Source: Bacteroidota bacterium (lineage in GTDB: Bacteria; Bacteroidota; Bacteroidia; Bacteroidales; CAIXZF01). Taken from it: a stretch of 64,000 bases of DNA. Below, one piece after another: positions 9,191 to 19,076 of this stretch (positions are counted from its first letter, which is position 1; each line of letters opens with the position of its first letter). The notes under the pieces were generated by a model, which was not told where the DNA came from, searched no databases, and saw only the letters and a list, made by a program, of their open reading frames with translations. The translations under genes and the position numbers were made by a program. The stretch covers positions 524,227-588,226 of the forward strand of contig JAKLIX010000001.1 of NCBI GenBank assembly GCA_022709385.1. Direction: 5' to 3'.

Positions 9191-12100
9191 CTAGTGAGAA
9201 ATAACCATTTTTCGGGCAAGCCGGTTCTGGTTGAAAATAACATGATAATAGTAGATTCCGGATGGGATGTCTTCGGTTTCAATGCTTAATACCTGCATAC
9301 CGTCTCCAAGTTTTTCCCTTCGCTGGTATATGGATTGTCCAACCATATTGACCAGTTCGAACTGAATCTCACCCGGTCTTGGCAGCCGGATCATGATCTG
9401 GGTTGTCCCGTCGGTCGGATTAGGGATATTTTGCGACAGGTAAAAGGCATCCGGATCATTTTCCGCAATCCAGGTGTATTTTTCCTCAAGAAGGCGGCAG
9501 TTGGTGTCATTCACCATATAACCGTCACCAAGGTATTCAGTATAGGCGCACAGGTAATACCAGCCCAGGAATTCGTAATTGTAGGGAGTATTGAAAGTAT
9601 AGTCGATGGAATCACCCGGGTTCAGTGCCTGGGCAGGCTGTATGGTTTCGTGAACGGTAATGGCACCGGTGCCTACATCATATCCCACCGGGATCTCGGT
9701 GACCGGGAATTGTCCCACATTCTTGATGTTGACGGTTACAGCGGCTGGCTCTCCATGAATGGTAAGGAATTCGGGGGCAATGATACGGCTGACCAGCAGG
9801 TCATAATCCGGAGCCTGGACGGTAATGCCGGTACAGGTGGTGTCGTTGAAATACTTATCATCGCCCGGGAGGTCTGTATAGGCACAAAGGGTATAATCCG
9901 ACAGGGGCGAAGGCATGGGCGGGAAGTTGTAAACCGTGGTGGAGTCAGGCAACAGGGATCCGGTCCAGGTGCCGAAGTTGGAAGTAATACCGTTGATCTG
10001 GTATTTAACCGGAATGTCTGTCAGGGTATCCGAACCGAAGTTTTTAATCCTGACACTGACATTGAGATCTGTCCCGTAGATGGTTTGTCCGCTTGGTTGA
10101 ATAATGGAAATAACGCCTGCATCCTTGGGTATTTTTGGCGAAGTGAGCTTAAAATTATCCACGGCCCATCCGTCGAAGTTGGTGTTCACATAAACTGGTT
10201 TAAAGTAAAAACGGAACTGGGTCGGGGTAGCAAAATTGGTGATGACTTTCAGGTCGTAAGCCGACTGGTGCCATCCTGGTTGCACGCCGAATCCTGTCCA
10301 CCCGTGGCTTGCGTTGGTGTACCAGTTAAGGGCGTTTGGATCGCCCAGCCAGCCAAGGGTTTGCCAGCCGTTGGTGCTGAGATACTCCAGGAAGGCGATG
10401 TCGTTTTCGTATATGTGTGACCAATGGTCGAAGATCAGGGAGTCATAGCCTGTCTGCGAAAAATCGAAAACAGGGGAGTACAGGTACTCGTCCTGGCCGG
10501 TTCTCTGGTAGATGCCGTTGAGTATGGTTTTCCAGCAAAAGGGAGGGGACTGGGGTGCGTTGATCACGCTGGAGGTGGGTGTGCCATGTTGCCATTGGGT
10601 ACCGGTGGTGTACCAGTACGTCAGGGTTGAATCAAATTCATCGTGGTAGGGGATGGTAAAAGTAGGGATGCCGAAGAGTACCTTGAAGGAGGTATCATTC
10701 ATATGGTCCCCGTCGCCCGCGATGTCTGCATAACAGGTCAGGGTATAATTCCCCTGCGGGGCAATGTAAGGCAGGGATAAGTTTACGATGGTGGAAGCTC
10801 CGGGTACCAGAGATCCGGTCCAGGAATGCGTAAGCAGGGGACCCTGGTTGGCGCGGTACTTGATGTCCACACCGGTAAGGTTGGTGCTGCTGTAATTGAC
10901 CAGCCTTACCTGAGGATACAGCTGGGTGCCTGCCACGGCCTGACCGGTAGGTAGCAGGATGGAGTCCACACCGGCATCAATCGGGTAAGGAATGGTGATG
11001 GCGAAATTATCGATGGCAAAACCTTTTTGCTGGGTAGCAGTATTGGATAGAAATACAAAACGGAAACGCATGGTGGGAACCTGGTTAAAATTCGACAGTA
11101 CATAAGTTGCTTTTTTCCAGCCGCCCGAGTTACCGGCCCAGGCAGCACCCAGGCTGGTAATGTTGCTGGGATGCCAGTTGATTCCCAGGGGGTCGTTCTG
11201 GCTGCCCAGCGGCTGCCAGGTGTTTCCGCCGTCCTGACTGTACTGTAGCTGCACGCCATCGCCCGTTGTCGGCATTTCCGTATTATACTGGAACATAATT
11301 TTTGCGTTGATGGCATTGGTAAAGTCAAAGATCTGGGTAGTGAGTTGGCATAACGCACTGGCCGTATAACCTGTCATGTTCAGGTTGGTAGCCCATAGGT
11401 TGGGTGGAGAATAAGCAGGCGAGGGCCAGTTTGGAGCGACGGGCGCCCCGTGAATCCAACTGGTACCAGTGGTTGAGGTGGGGAAGAACCGGATCACTCC
11501 GTCGAAGTTGTCGTAATAGGCCAGGGTGTCCACCGGCACTCCCTGGATGTTCCGGCAAAGGGTATCGTTAAATGTATTCGAATCGCCATCCAGGGTGGTA
11601 TAGGCACAGAAGGTGTGATAACCAAGGGGCCAGGTAATGGAAGGGAAGGTTACCTGGGTGCTGCCGTTGGGAGCAAGGTTACCGATCCAGGTCTGGGTGA
11701 CCGGAGGATTGTTGTCAAGCACATAGGTAACATCTACGGAGTCTATTGCGTTGAGTCCGAAGTTTTTAATGGTCATGGTGGGTGGATTGGTGTACCCCTG
11801 AGGGTAGGTAACAGGAGGAATGTTGATGGCCGTAACTCCGGCATCCCAATCCAACTGTGGCATCACAAGGGCAAGATAATCCTCCGTTTCGCCCCAGGTG
11901 TAGAGTCCGCAGGGATCAATATTACCCGGTGAACTTGTTTCCACTACGATTACGCGGAAACGGGTAATTCCCAGGTGGGCGTTTACAGGAACCGTAATAG
12001 TACCGGTCAGGGTAGTATTGGTTTGTGTGGTGGGCCCGGCGGTAAACGCATTTTCTATGGTCTCGTCGAAGACGCCGTCGTAATTCCAGTCGACAAATAC

Positions 12101-14752
12101 CTTGCAACAGGTGCTGTAATGACCGCTGGCAAAGATCACACTGACAGAGATGTTATAAGTCTGTCCGCGTGTAAGGAAAATAGGCGGCAGGTTGGTAAAA
12201 TCAGTATATAACTGTGCGGAAGTTCCGTTGTTGAATGTAGGCAATGGATTCCCGTTGTTCAGGTTGGAAATCGTGACATTGCCGATGTCTTCGTATCCGG
12301 TGGAAGTGGCCCGGGATTCACAGTAGGTAAACATCTTGTTTTCCACTGTCTTGGAGGAGGTATCGTTGATGTGGTTCTGGTCTCCGGGTACATCCACCCA
12401 GGATTTAAACTGGTACACCTGGTAAGCGCTCAGATTGGCAGGTGTAGTGAACACATAATCAATGATATCATCTATTTCCAGGGTATCGGTTACTGTCTCC
12501 GTTACCGGGGTGCCATTATTAATGCTGTATTTGATTGGGAAATTGAAGATAGGATCTGTGCCGTAATTTCTGATCCGTACGCTGACTGTTTCTGAGGCAG
12601 TCAGGTTAAAGCCCGTGTTTGGAGTCAGAATTGACAAGGTAGCCCCGTCGAATGGCGGAGGAGAACCCACGTAAACGGTGTCTCTTGCCCTGACGCTCAC
12701 ACAGCCGTTTGAAGCGGTGGCCATGGGAAAATAGACCATGGTTCCGTAAAGGATGGGAGTAGTATAGCTGGGCCCGGTTCCGATCTGGGTTCCGCCGGTG
12801 AACTGGTCGAACCAGGTGATGCTGTGCGGTGAGGCAGCTGTAATTGTGGTAAAAGTGCCATAAGGAATGAGGACGGAAGTGACAGCCGGGGGATTGGGAA
12901 CGAATTTCGACTGAATGACTTTGGTGGCAGTGTCATCACCCAGATTGGGATCATTGATCAGGTTCACCCAGGCTTTCAGGATGAAAACGGAATCGGCGCC
13001 GATGGCCTGCAGGTTTACCGGGGTAGTGAAGGTATACAAGAGGGTATCTCCGGGTTGAATGGTATTGGGAACGGTTTCAATGACCGGTGGTGAAGTCGGA
13101 CTTTTCCGGAATCCTGCCGTCAGACCACCGGTGATGGGGGTCAGTCCTGCATTGTGAATCTTGATTTTCACGGTTTCATTACCCAATCCGCAGCCGCCGC
13201 TGGTAGCGATGATTCCCTCACAGGTAGCTTCCTGGGGTGCCGGCAGGGTGATGCTGAAATCGTCGATGGAAAAACCGTCATTGTTGCCGCTGCCGTCGGA
13301 AGTGAAAATATAGCGGAAGCGAACCTGGCCGACAACATTGTTCAGGTTGCTCAGTTTTATCTTGGCTTTTTTCCATCCGTTCGACTGGCCGTTCCAGGCC
13401 GGCTGGTTGCTGGAATTGATGTTGCTGTTATACCAGTTGGTTGCAAGGGGACTGTTTACGGCTCCCAGCAATTGCCAGTTGGTACCATTGGTGGTATATT
13501 CAAGCCTGGTGCCGTCCCAGCCTGATTCGCAATAATAGTTTATCCAGAATGCCATCCTGGCATCCACCGCGTTTGAGAAATCGAAAACAGGTGAGGTTAG
13601 TATGCAATAAGCATTTGAGGCATAGGCGGTTGTGAGGTTCACATCCCAGGCGTTCGGATGCGAATGGGTAGAACTGGTCACACCATAGGATGGTTGACCA
13701 AGCTGCCAGGTGGATTGCTGGTTGGTTCCTCCGTAACTGGGTGTCCATAGTCCGAGATTCACATCAAAATTGTCGAAAAAGGGAAAAGTGATCCCGGCAT
13801 ATGCCGTAAACTGGTTGCAGCTGGATACCGGCTCTCTTGCCCAGTTGTATGCAGGTGATGCATCATAGGCTTCCACCCACCAGCAAACCACATCCGAATC
13901 ATTGACCGTGGGAATGATTCCCATCATGGTATCCAGCGGCAGGTGCACCATGCCTACTGTATCGTAAGGGCCATTATTCACCGAATAAATCACTTTTGCC
14001 GTATCGATGCCGCTGGCGTCGCTGATTTTGGCCTTGATCTGGAAAGGCCCCACACTCCATACAATTCCCGTGATTACCGGAGGCACAAGGATGATGGTTG
14101 GCGGAGTAAGTTCTGAAGGAGCCATCAGAACCCGGATGTTGTCGAGATACCACCCTTTGTTGCTGTTCGGTCCGGGTTGGCCGCCGTCTGAAAGCCTGAA
14201 CCTGATCCTCGCATCGGGAACATTGCCGATCAAAAGGCCGATATTGAACGACTCGCTTCGCCACCAGGTATTGGTAGGCAGGGCTACGGCATTGGACGGT
14301 TGCCATAAGTTCCCGTAGGAATTGGCGGCAAAACGGTTTCCGTTGGCGGCGTACTGTCCTGTACCCTGATACTGGGCTCCGGTTAGTTGAACCCAGCTCT
14401 GCCCGCCATTGTTCGATACTTCAATGGTGGCAATATCCAGGAAGTCGACCTTGCAGATATGGTCGAAATACAGGATGACATTGGTGTTGCCCAAAGTGCT
14501 GAAAGGATTGGAGGTCATGTATATGGCCTGTCCTGTCTTTACCTGGCAGGAATCCGACCTGAGACTGCCGGCACCGTAATGCAGACGGGTGTTGATGTTC
14601 CAGATGTCACCCGGAGCTGGCGAAGAAAAGTATGTTACACTGTCATCCTGGCCCGGTAATTCAAAATTCTCATGAAAGACAATGGTTGCCTGTGACCAGA
14701 CTGCAGTGTAATATCCGAACACGAATAACAACAGTATGAGTAACTTTTTCAT
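9191..14752 (-). CDS. Giant modular T9SS-secreted protein, paralog 2
   Basis: A 1,853-residue protein with the same domain order as its downstream neighbour: signal peptide (MKKLLILLLFVFGYYTAVWS), N-terminal jelly roll beginning TIVFHENFELPGQDD, alternating CARDB-like and MAM-like modules, a GEVED domain (VDWNYDGVFDE ... WGETEDY) and a T9SS C-terminal sorting domain (LSQNIPNPTDGT ... IYYYHVIFNQNRLARKMVI). The stop at 9191 is 20 bases upstream of the start of paralog 1, so the two form a tandem pair, probably one transcript. Visual comparison gives high identity in N-terminal and sorting domains and more divergence in the inner CARDB repeats. It is probably exported through the T9SS pore and attached to the surface; the ligand is unknown. 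The 156-bp gap to folC upstream holds only AT-rich sequence with no clear element. Confidence 0.85.
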   Translation of the reverse strand: MKKLLILLLFVFGYYTAVWSQATIVFHENFELPGQDDSVTYFSSPAPGDIWNINTRLHYGAGSLRSDSCQVKTGQAIYMTSNPFSTLGNTNVILYFDHICKVDFLDIATIEVSNNGGQSWVQLTGAQYQGTGQYAANGNRFAANSYGNLWQPSNAVALPTNTWWRSESFNIGLLIGNVPDARIRFRLSDGGQPGPNSNKGWYLDNIRVLMAPSELTPPTIILVPPVITGIVWSVGPFQIKAKISDASGIDTAKVIYSVNNGPYDTVGMVHLPLDTMMGIIPTVNDSDVVCWWVEAYDASPAYNWAREPVSSCNQFTAYAGITFPFFDNFDVNLGLWTPSYGGTNQQSTWQLGQPSYGVTSSTHSHPNAWDVNLTTAYASNAYCILTSPVFDFSNAVDARMAFWINYYCESGWDGTRLEYTTNGTNWQLLGAVNSPLATNWYNSNINSSNQPAWNGQSNGWKKAKIKLSNLNNVVGQVRFRYIFTSDGSGNNDGFSIDDFSITLPAPQEATCEGIIATSGGCGLGNETVKIKIHNAGLTPITGGLTAGFRKSPTSPPVIETVPNTIQPGDTLLYTFTTPVNLQAIGADSVFILKAWVNLINDPNLGDDTATKVIQSKFVPNPPAVTSVLIPYGTFTTITAASPHSITWFDQFTGGTQIGTGPSYTTPILYGTMVYFPMATASNGCVSVRARDTVYVGSPPPFDGATLSILTPNTGFNLTASETVSVRIRNYGTDPIFNFPIKYSINNGTPVTETVTDTLEIDDIIDYVFTTPANLSAYQVYQFKSWVDVPGDQNHINDTSSKTVENKMFTYCESRATSTGYEDIGNVTISNLNNGNPLPTFNNGTSAQLYTDFTNLPPIFLTRGQTYNISVSVIFASGHYSTCCKVFVDWNYDGVFDETIENAFTAGPTTQTNTTLTGTITVPVNAHLGITRFRVIVVETSSPGNIDPCGLYTWGETEDYLALVMPQLDWDAGVTAINIPPVTYPQGYTNPPTMTIKNFGLNAIDSVDVTYVLDNNPPVTQTWIGNLAPNGSTQVTFPSITWPLGYHTFCAYTTLDGDSNTFNDTLCRNIQGVPVDTLAYYDNFDGVIRFFPTSTTGTSWIHGAPVAPNWPSPAYSPPNLWATNLNMTGYTASALCQLTTQIFDFTNAINAKIMFQYNTEMPTTGDGVQLQYSQDGGNTWQPLGSQNDPLGINWHPSNITSLGAAWAGNSGGWKKATYVLSNFNQVPTMRFRFVFLSNTATQQKGFAIDNFAITIPYPIDAGVDSILLPTGQAVAGTQLYPQVRLVNYSSTNLTGVDIKYRANQGPLLTHSWTGSLVPGASTIVNLSLPYIAPQGNYTLTCYADIAGDGDHMNDTSFKVLFGIPTFTIPYHDEFDSTLTYWYTTGTQWQHGTPTSSVINAPQSPPFCWKTILNGIYQRTGQDEYLYSPVFDFSQTGYDSLIFDHWSHIYENDIAFLEYLSTNGWQTLGWLGDPNALNWYTNASHGWTGFGVQPGWHQSAYDLKVITNFATPTQFRFYFKPVYVNTNFDGWAVDNFKLTSPKIPKDAGVISIIQPSGQTIYGTDLNVSVRIKNFGSDTLTDIPVKYQINGITSNFGTWTGSLLPDSTTVYNFPPMPSPLSDYTLCAYTDLPGDDKYFNDTTCTGITVQAPDYDLLVSRIIAPEFLTIHGEPAAVTVNIKNVGQFPVTEIPVGYDVGTGAITVHETIQPAQALNPGDSIDYTFNTPYNYEFLGWYYLCAYTEYLGDGYMVNDTNCRLLEEKYTWIAENDPDAFYLSQNIPNPTDGTTQIMIRLPRPGEIQFELVNMVGQSIYQRREKLGDGMQVLSIETEDIPSGIYYYHVIFNQNRLARKMVISH

Positions 14753-14908
14753 CGATATATAAGGTATTTATGGACAATAAAATAATCAGCTTTCAGCCTG
14801 CTAAAAGAGGATAAAAGTACAAAAGTTTTCAATATGCAATAGTAATAGTGGTGTAGTTTTTCGCTTAAAGACAGGCTGCCGGGGAAGGAGGTTGCCTGTG
14901 CAAGTGCC

Positions 14909-16198
14909 TCATACCACTTCGGCTACCACAAAAGAGCTGCCGCCGATAAAGATCAGATCTTCTGCCGATGCGGCGGAAAGGGCTGCACGATATGCTTCCC
15001 CTACTCCCTTATAAGGGATTCCCTTCAGTCCGGCGGCCTTAGCAGTCCGGTAGAGTGCTTCGACCGGCAATCCCCTGGGTACGTCGGGCCGGCAAAAATA
15101 ATAGTCCGCTCCTGAAGGTAAGAGCTTTAAAATAGATGATACGTCCTTGTCGCCTGCCAACCCGAATACTATATGAAGGCGTTTGCATGAAATCTCACCG
15201 AGTTGTTTCACCACTTCACTGATCCCGCTTTCATTGTGGGCCGTATCACAGATGGTGAGCGGTTTCCTTTTTAAAACCTGCCATCTGCCCCGTAATCCCG
15301 AGTTTTGAACAACGCGGCCGATTCCCCTGAGGATGGCAGTGTCCGGGATACTTCGAAACATTCCGGAAAGCTGATGACATGCCTCCAACACGCTAAGCAG
15401 GTTCTTTTGCTGGTAATGTCCGCCTAATGGACAATACAGGTTCTCAAGAAATGGCTCACCCCTTTTATAAATAGCGGTGCGGAACCCTTCCTTCAGCTGC
15501 CTTATGGAATGAAGGCCGAAACCCCGGTCAGCATATGAGATTGGTGCCTGCATGCCATGCGCCCTGTCTTCGAAGATATGCCGTATGGCCTCCTGGCTCT
15601 CTCCAATAATAACGGGAACTCCGGGTTTGATAATGCCGGCCTTCTCTGAAGCAATGGCTTCGGGATTGTCCCCGAGGAATTGCATGTGGTCCATGCCGAT
15701 ATTGGTGATGATACTGAGCAACGGACGGATGACATTGGTGGAATCAAGCCGGCCGCCCATCCCTGTTTCAATGACGGCAATTTCCGCCTGCGCTTCGGCA
15801 AACCAGGCCGCAGCCATTGCAAAAGTCATTTCAAAAAATGAGGGCTTCAGGTTCCGGAATACCTCCTGATGCCTGTTTACAAATGAGACGACGAAGGATT
15901 TGGGGATCATGCGTCCGTTTACCCTGATCCTTTCACGGTAATCTTTCAGATGGGGCGAAGTGAACAGGGCTGTCCGCAAACCTGATTCCATCAAAACCGA
16001 GGCCAGCATGGATGATACCGACCCTTTGCCGTTGGTACCGGCGATATGGACAGACGGGAAGTGTGTGTGTGGATTGCCGGCACTAAGGCAAAGAGAAAGC
16101 GTGGTGTCAAGTCCCGGCTTATAGGCCGGAGGTCCTGTCCTGTGGTACATCGGCAGTTGTGAGTACAGGTATTCCAGGACTTGCGGATAGGTTTTCAA
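14909..16198 (-). CDS. folC: Bifunctional folylpolyglutamate synthase / dihydrofolate synthase
   Basis: 429 residues, normal for FolC. The ATP loop is HIAGTNGKGSVSS (about residues 51-63), followed by LFTSPHLKDYRERIRVNG, which is the folate-binding omega-loop region, and by TGMGGRLDSTNV and NIGMDHMQFLG typical of Mur-ligase-fold enzymes. It adds glutamate to dihydropteroate or folates in the cytoplasm. It is the last gene of the exbB-exbD-tonB-folC run; its ATG overlaps the stop of the tonB-like gene by 4 bases, implying translational coupling. Confidence 0.92.
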   Translation of the reverse strand: MKTYPQVLEYLYSQLPMYHRTGPPAYKPGLDTTLSLCLSAGNPHTHFPSVHIAGTNGKGSVSSMLASVLMESGLRTALFTSPHLKDYRERIRVNGRMIPKSFVVSFVNRHQEVFRNLKPSFFEMTFAMAAAWFAEAQAEIAVIETGMGGRLDSTNVIRPLLSIITNIGMDHMQFLGDNPEAIASEKAGIIKPGVPVIIGESQEAIRHIFEDRAHGMQAPISYADRGFGLHSIRQLKEGFRTAIYKRGEPFLENLYCPLGGHYQQKNLLSVLEACHQLSGMFRSIPDTAILRGIGRVVQNSGLRGRWQVLKRKPLTICDTAHNESGISEVVKQLGEISCKRLHIVFGLAGDKDVSSILKLLPSGADYYFCRPDVPRGLPVEALYRTAKAAGLKGIPYKGVGEAYRAALSAASAEDLIFIGGSSFVVAEVV

Positions 16199-17040
16199 TT
16201 CTGCAGGACAAAATGATAGGTGATGCTGCCTTTTTGTTCTTCCGGGGCATTGGGGTTGGGACTGAAACGGGCCTGCAAGGCAGCCTGCCTGGCAAGCCGT
16301 TGCAGCACGGCACTGGAAGTGGTGGTCCCCCTGGCGCCGGATTCTGCACGAGTAACCGCTCCCTGTTTATTCACCCAGATCCTGACCACTACCGTTCCTG
16401 TTTCATAGGCCCCGTATTCCGGCTTTGGTAAAAACTTGGCGCTGCGCCCGCTCAGGTCAAAGGACGGTCCGATCCCGTCTCCCTTGCCGGTTCCGACGCC
16501 GTAACCCGCTCCCGTCCCGGCACCCGACCCCGGTTCCCCGTCGTAGTTCTTACTGTATAAGGAACCACCCGGATGACCCTGGTCGCCGGCCTGCCCCGTA
16601 ATGCCTTCGCTTCCTCCCTGCTTCTTTGGTTTACCGGTATACAAAGCCTTCGGATTTACGACAGGGTCATTGATTTTAATGACCTCCGCCGGCTTGGTGG
16701 CTTCATTGTTGCGCGATGTCTGTATGGCCGGAGCTTCCTCAATGTCCTGTGTCAGGTAGTTATCGTCAGTTCCGTCTTTTCCCTTCTGAACGGTGATCTC
16801 TGAAGGAGCCTCGCCCAGATCCCTGGTGTTCACTGCAAGGTATTCCTCGTACTGAACATCGCCCATGCCCTGGTCAGAAGTGCCGAAATTCACCTCAAGC
16901 CCCGATCCTCCCCCAACCATGGGATATGGAGGTATCGGCGTGTGCATGACAATCAGGAATAAAACCCCGAGAATGATGCCATGAAAAACCAGGGAGAGTA
17001 TCCAGGCTAAGGGCCGGTTGGTGTTTTCTGCATCCTGCAT
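16195..17040 (-). CDS. TonB-like energy transducer
   Basis: 281 residues. One N-terminal transmembrane segment (about residues 11-32, WILSLVFHGIILGVLFLIV) is followed by a long Pro/Gly/Asp-rich periplasmic linker and a C-terminal TonB domain starting near GRSAKFLPKPEYGAYETG and containing VVVRIWVNKQG and ALQARFSPNP. It should couple the ExbB/ExbD proton channel to outer-membrane transporters or another envelope task. The frame extends 23 codons upstream of the chosen ATG into exbD, but MQDAENTNRPLAW is the natural cytoplasmic start, just after the exbD stop. It overlaps folC by 4 bases. Which receptor it serves is unknown. Confidence 0.85.
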   Translation of the reverse strand: MQDAENTNRPLAWILSLVFHGIILGVLFLIVMHTPIPPYPMVGGGSGLEVNFGTSDQGMGDVQYEEYLAVNTRDLGEAPSEITVQKGKDGTDDNYLTQDIEEAPAIQTSRNNEATKPAEVIKINDPVVNPKALYTGKPKKQGGSEGITGQAGDQGHPGGSLYSKNYDGEPGSGAGTGAGYGVGTGKGDGIGPSFDLSGRSAKFLPKPEYGAYETGTVVVRIWVNKQGAVTRAESGARGTTTSSAVLQRLARQAALQARFSPNPNAPEEQKGSITYHFVLQN

Positions 17041-17041
17041 G

Positions 17042-17443
17042 TCAGCGCTGCATTGATTTTGTGGCCAGTACCATCTTGATGCTGACCTTATTGCCGATCT
17101 GAAGCACATCTACCAGATCCTGAACACTCAGGGCATTGTCGAAACGCAATACCACGGTAGGTTCGGTCACGGTACTCGTAATCCGCTGAAGTTCAGATTC
17201 AAGCATGTCGAATCCGATTTCCTGGTTGTTCACAAAATACCGTTTGTCGGCCGTAACCGAAAGAGAGATCTGTTGTTTGCTGATGGCCTGGGAAGTAGTT
17301 GCCTTTGGCAGCATCAGCTTGATTACCGAAGGATTGACCAGGGTCGAAATGATCAGAAAGAACAACAACAGAAAAAACATGATGTCGTTCAATGATCCGG
17401 TATATACTTCCGCATGAAAAGCGGACCGCTTCCTCAGGTTCAT
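17042..17443 (-). CDS. exbD: ExbD/TolR-family proton channel subunit
   Basis: 133 residues. Its single N-terminal membrane helix follows the family hallmark of an Asp near its start: TGSLNDIMFFLLLFFLIIS, with the Asp expected to carry protons. A periplasmic domain ends at VDVLQIGNKVSIKMVLATK. It works with ExbB to power the TonB-like protein encoded downstream. The ATG at 17443 (MNLRKRSAFHAEVY) lies 2 bases before the exbB stop is complete, indicating a tightly packed operon; a 9-codon upstream extension is less likely. Confidence 0.88.
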   Translation of the reverse strand: MNLRKRSAFHAEVYTGSLNDIMFFLLLFFLIISTLVNPSVIKLMLPKATTSQAISKQQISLSVTADKRYFVNNQEIGFDMLESELQRITSTVTEPTVVLRFDNALSVQDLVDVLQIGNKVSIKMVLATKSMQR

Positions 17444-17444
17444 C

Positions 17445-18173
17445 TCATGCCTCCTTCTGCAATAGATCAAGAAATTCCCTGGAACTGTCCTCCAGCTGGA
17501 AAACCACTTTATCCAGCAGGATGTTCAGGTAATGATAACCGGTGTAGGCCAGAACCCCGATGATCAGGCCGGTTGCACTGGTGATCATCTTTTCATACAG
17601 GCCTCCTGCAATGATCCCGATGCTGATGTTGTCGGCAAGGGAAATATTGTAAAAGATCTTGATGACCCCCATGATGGTACCGATGAAGCCAAGCATCGGC
17701 GCAATGCCTGCCACGATCCCCAGAATCTTCAGGTTCTTTTCCAGCTTGGTGATCTCGTACCGCCCTACACTTTCCAGCGATCGTTCAATCTCATCTATGG
17801 GTTTCCCAACGCGTCCAAGCCCCTTTTCCACCATCCTTGAGATGGGGGAATTAACTGACTTGCAAAGGGCTTTGGCTGCATCCAGCTTATAATCGAAAAT
17901 GAAATCCCGGATGTTGTGCATGAAGTTATGGTTGATCCTGCCTGCTTTCCTGATGGCGATCAGCCTTTCGAAAAAGAAGTATACTGCCAGCAGGGACAAA
18001 ATAAAAAGGGGTATCATGACAATCCCGCCTTTCATGACCAGTTCAATCAGTGTGAGCGACTCAACCGTGGACACCGGCTGCGGAGGGGACTGTATCTGGG
18101 TGACTGCCTGTTGTATGGTGTCGCCTATGCTTTGCCCTGCGGTGCTGATCTGTAATAGCATGCCTGAAATCAT
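17445..18173 (-). CDS. exbB: ExbB/TolQ/MotA-family proton channel protein
   Basis: 242 residues with three membrane helices: about 46-68 (VMIPLFILSLLAVYFFF), about 145-170 (ILGIVAGIAPMLGFIGTIMG) and about 185-215. The GIAPMLGFIGTIMGVI stretch is the MotA/ExbB signature. With ExbD it converts the proton gradient into conformational work on the TonB-like partner. It is first in the leftward operon exbB-exbD-tonB-folC. The start could be Met1 or Met5. Confidence 0.88.
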   Translation of the reverse strand: MISGMLLQISTAGQSIGDTIQQAVTQIQSPPQPVSTVESLTLIELVMKGGIVMIPLFILSLLAVYFFFERLIAIRKAGRINHNFMHNIRDFIFDYKLDAAKALCKSVNSPISRMVEKGLGRVGKPIDEIERSLESVGRYEITKLEKNLKILGIVAGIAPMLGFIGTIMGVIKIFYNISLADNISIGIIAGGLYEKMITSATGLIIGVLAYTGYHYLNILLDKVVFQLEDSSREFLDLLQKEA

Positions 18174-18302
18174 ATCAAAAGCCTGTTTAAGTTAAGTAGG
18201 TAAAATTATTATATATTCAGGCCCCTTTGAATTTATTTCTTTCCACTTTTAAACAACACACTGTTAATTCAATCTATAAACAATAAGCAAAGGCATTTAT
18301 TG

Positions 18303-18405
18303 TACACTGAATCGTAATGAAAATGCGAAGCAATTTTCGTTTAGATTTAGTTATACCGATGGCTTTGGAGATACATGATTCGCATACCTGTGTTTTTTTG
18401 GTATA
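18303..18405 (-). repeat. TATACCGA-type dispersed element, copy C
   Basis: Part of a ~306-bp AT-rich gap between divergent exbB and the sigma-factor gene. On the minus strand it starts TATACC, carries GCGA 22 bases in, has CATCGGTATAA mid-element, then CGAAAATTGCTTCGCATTTTC, and ends CAGTGTA. It aligns end to end with copies A (46029-46130) and B (48776-48877). Apart from this element, the gap shows nothing recognisable. Confidence 0.8.
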
Positions 18406-18479
18406 CTTTTTTATTTCCGGCGCTGGTTTTAAAAGCAAGATCTGTCTAAGGGAATATCTGTAATGAGCTGTGATCTGGC

Positions 18480-19055
18480 ATGACTGATGAGGAACTGATT
18501 AAAAAACTGCTGGCAAATGAACGTGATGCATTCCGGGAACTGGTTAACCTGTACCAGGACCGCGTGGTCCGCACTGCTGCAGGTTTGCTTCCTACTTACC
18601 AGGATGCGGAGGATATCGCCCAGGAGGTATTTGTGGAGATTTACAGGTCGCTGCATGCTTTCAGACACGACGCCAGGCTGTCGACCTGGATATACCGTAT
18701 CACTGTCAATAAAGCCATCAACCTTCAAAAACGGAATAAAAGGAAACAATGGATCACTTCTCTTGAATCCTGGTTTCACAGTGCCGGAAATGATGACGGC
18801 GGAAGGGATTCAGACCGGTCGTACCAGGCAGATCATCCCATACAAAACGCTGAAACGGCGCGCGTTCTTGACCAGGCGTTGAATGCACTCCCGGATAAAC
18901 AACGCATCGCATTCACCCTTCACAAGGTGGAAGGTCTGCCACACAGGGAAATTGCCGATATCATGCAGGTCTCCATCCCTTCCGTCGAGTCTCTCATTTT
19001 CAGGGCCAGGGTGAATCTGCAGAAAAGCCTTGCCGGATATTATAAATTGTATTAA
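18480..19055 (+). CDS. ECF-type RNA polymerase sigma factor
   Basis: 191 residues, typical for a group 4 sigma factor. Region 2 runs about residues 10-80 (DAEDIAQEVFVEIYRSL, then FRHDARLSTWIYRITVNKA); region 4 is about 135-185 (LPDKQRIAFTLHKVEGLPH, REIADIMQVS, SVESLIFRARVNLQK). The next gene is a membrane anti-sigma factor with a zinc-finger-like motif, and two Spy/CpxP-like periplasmic proteins follow. By analogy with other envelope-stress modules, the unit likely senses periplasmic or metal stress. This is inference from gene order. Confidence 0.88.
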   Translation: MTDEELIKKLLANERDAFRELVNLYQDRVVRTAAGLLPTYQDAEDIAQEVFVEIYRSLHAFRHDARLSTWIYRITVNKAINLQKRNKRKQWITSLESWFHSAGNDDGGRDSDRSYQADHPIQNAETARVLDQALNALPDKQRIAFTLHKVEGLPHREIADIMQVSIPSVESLIFRARVNLQKSLAGYYKLY

Positions 19056-19076
19056 AACCGCAAGATTCATTCACCG

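Noticed and set aside
9335..10420. 361-codon plus-strand open frame
   Set aside because: It lies wholly antisense to the second giant secreted protein, whose domains are clear; the antisense frame has no family motif and reflects codon bias.
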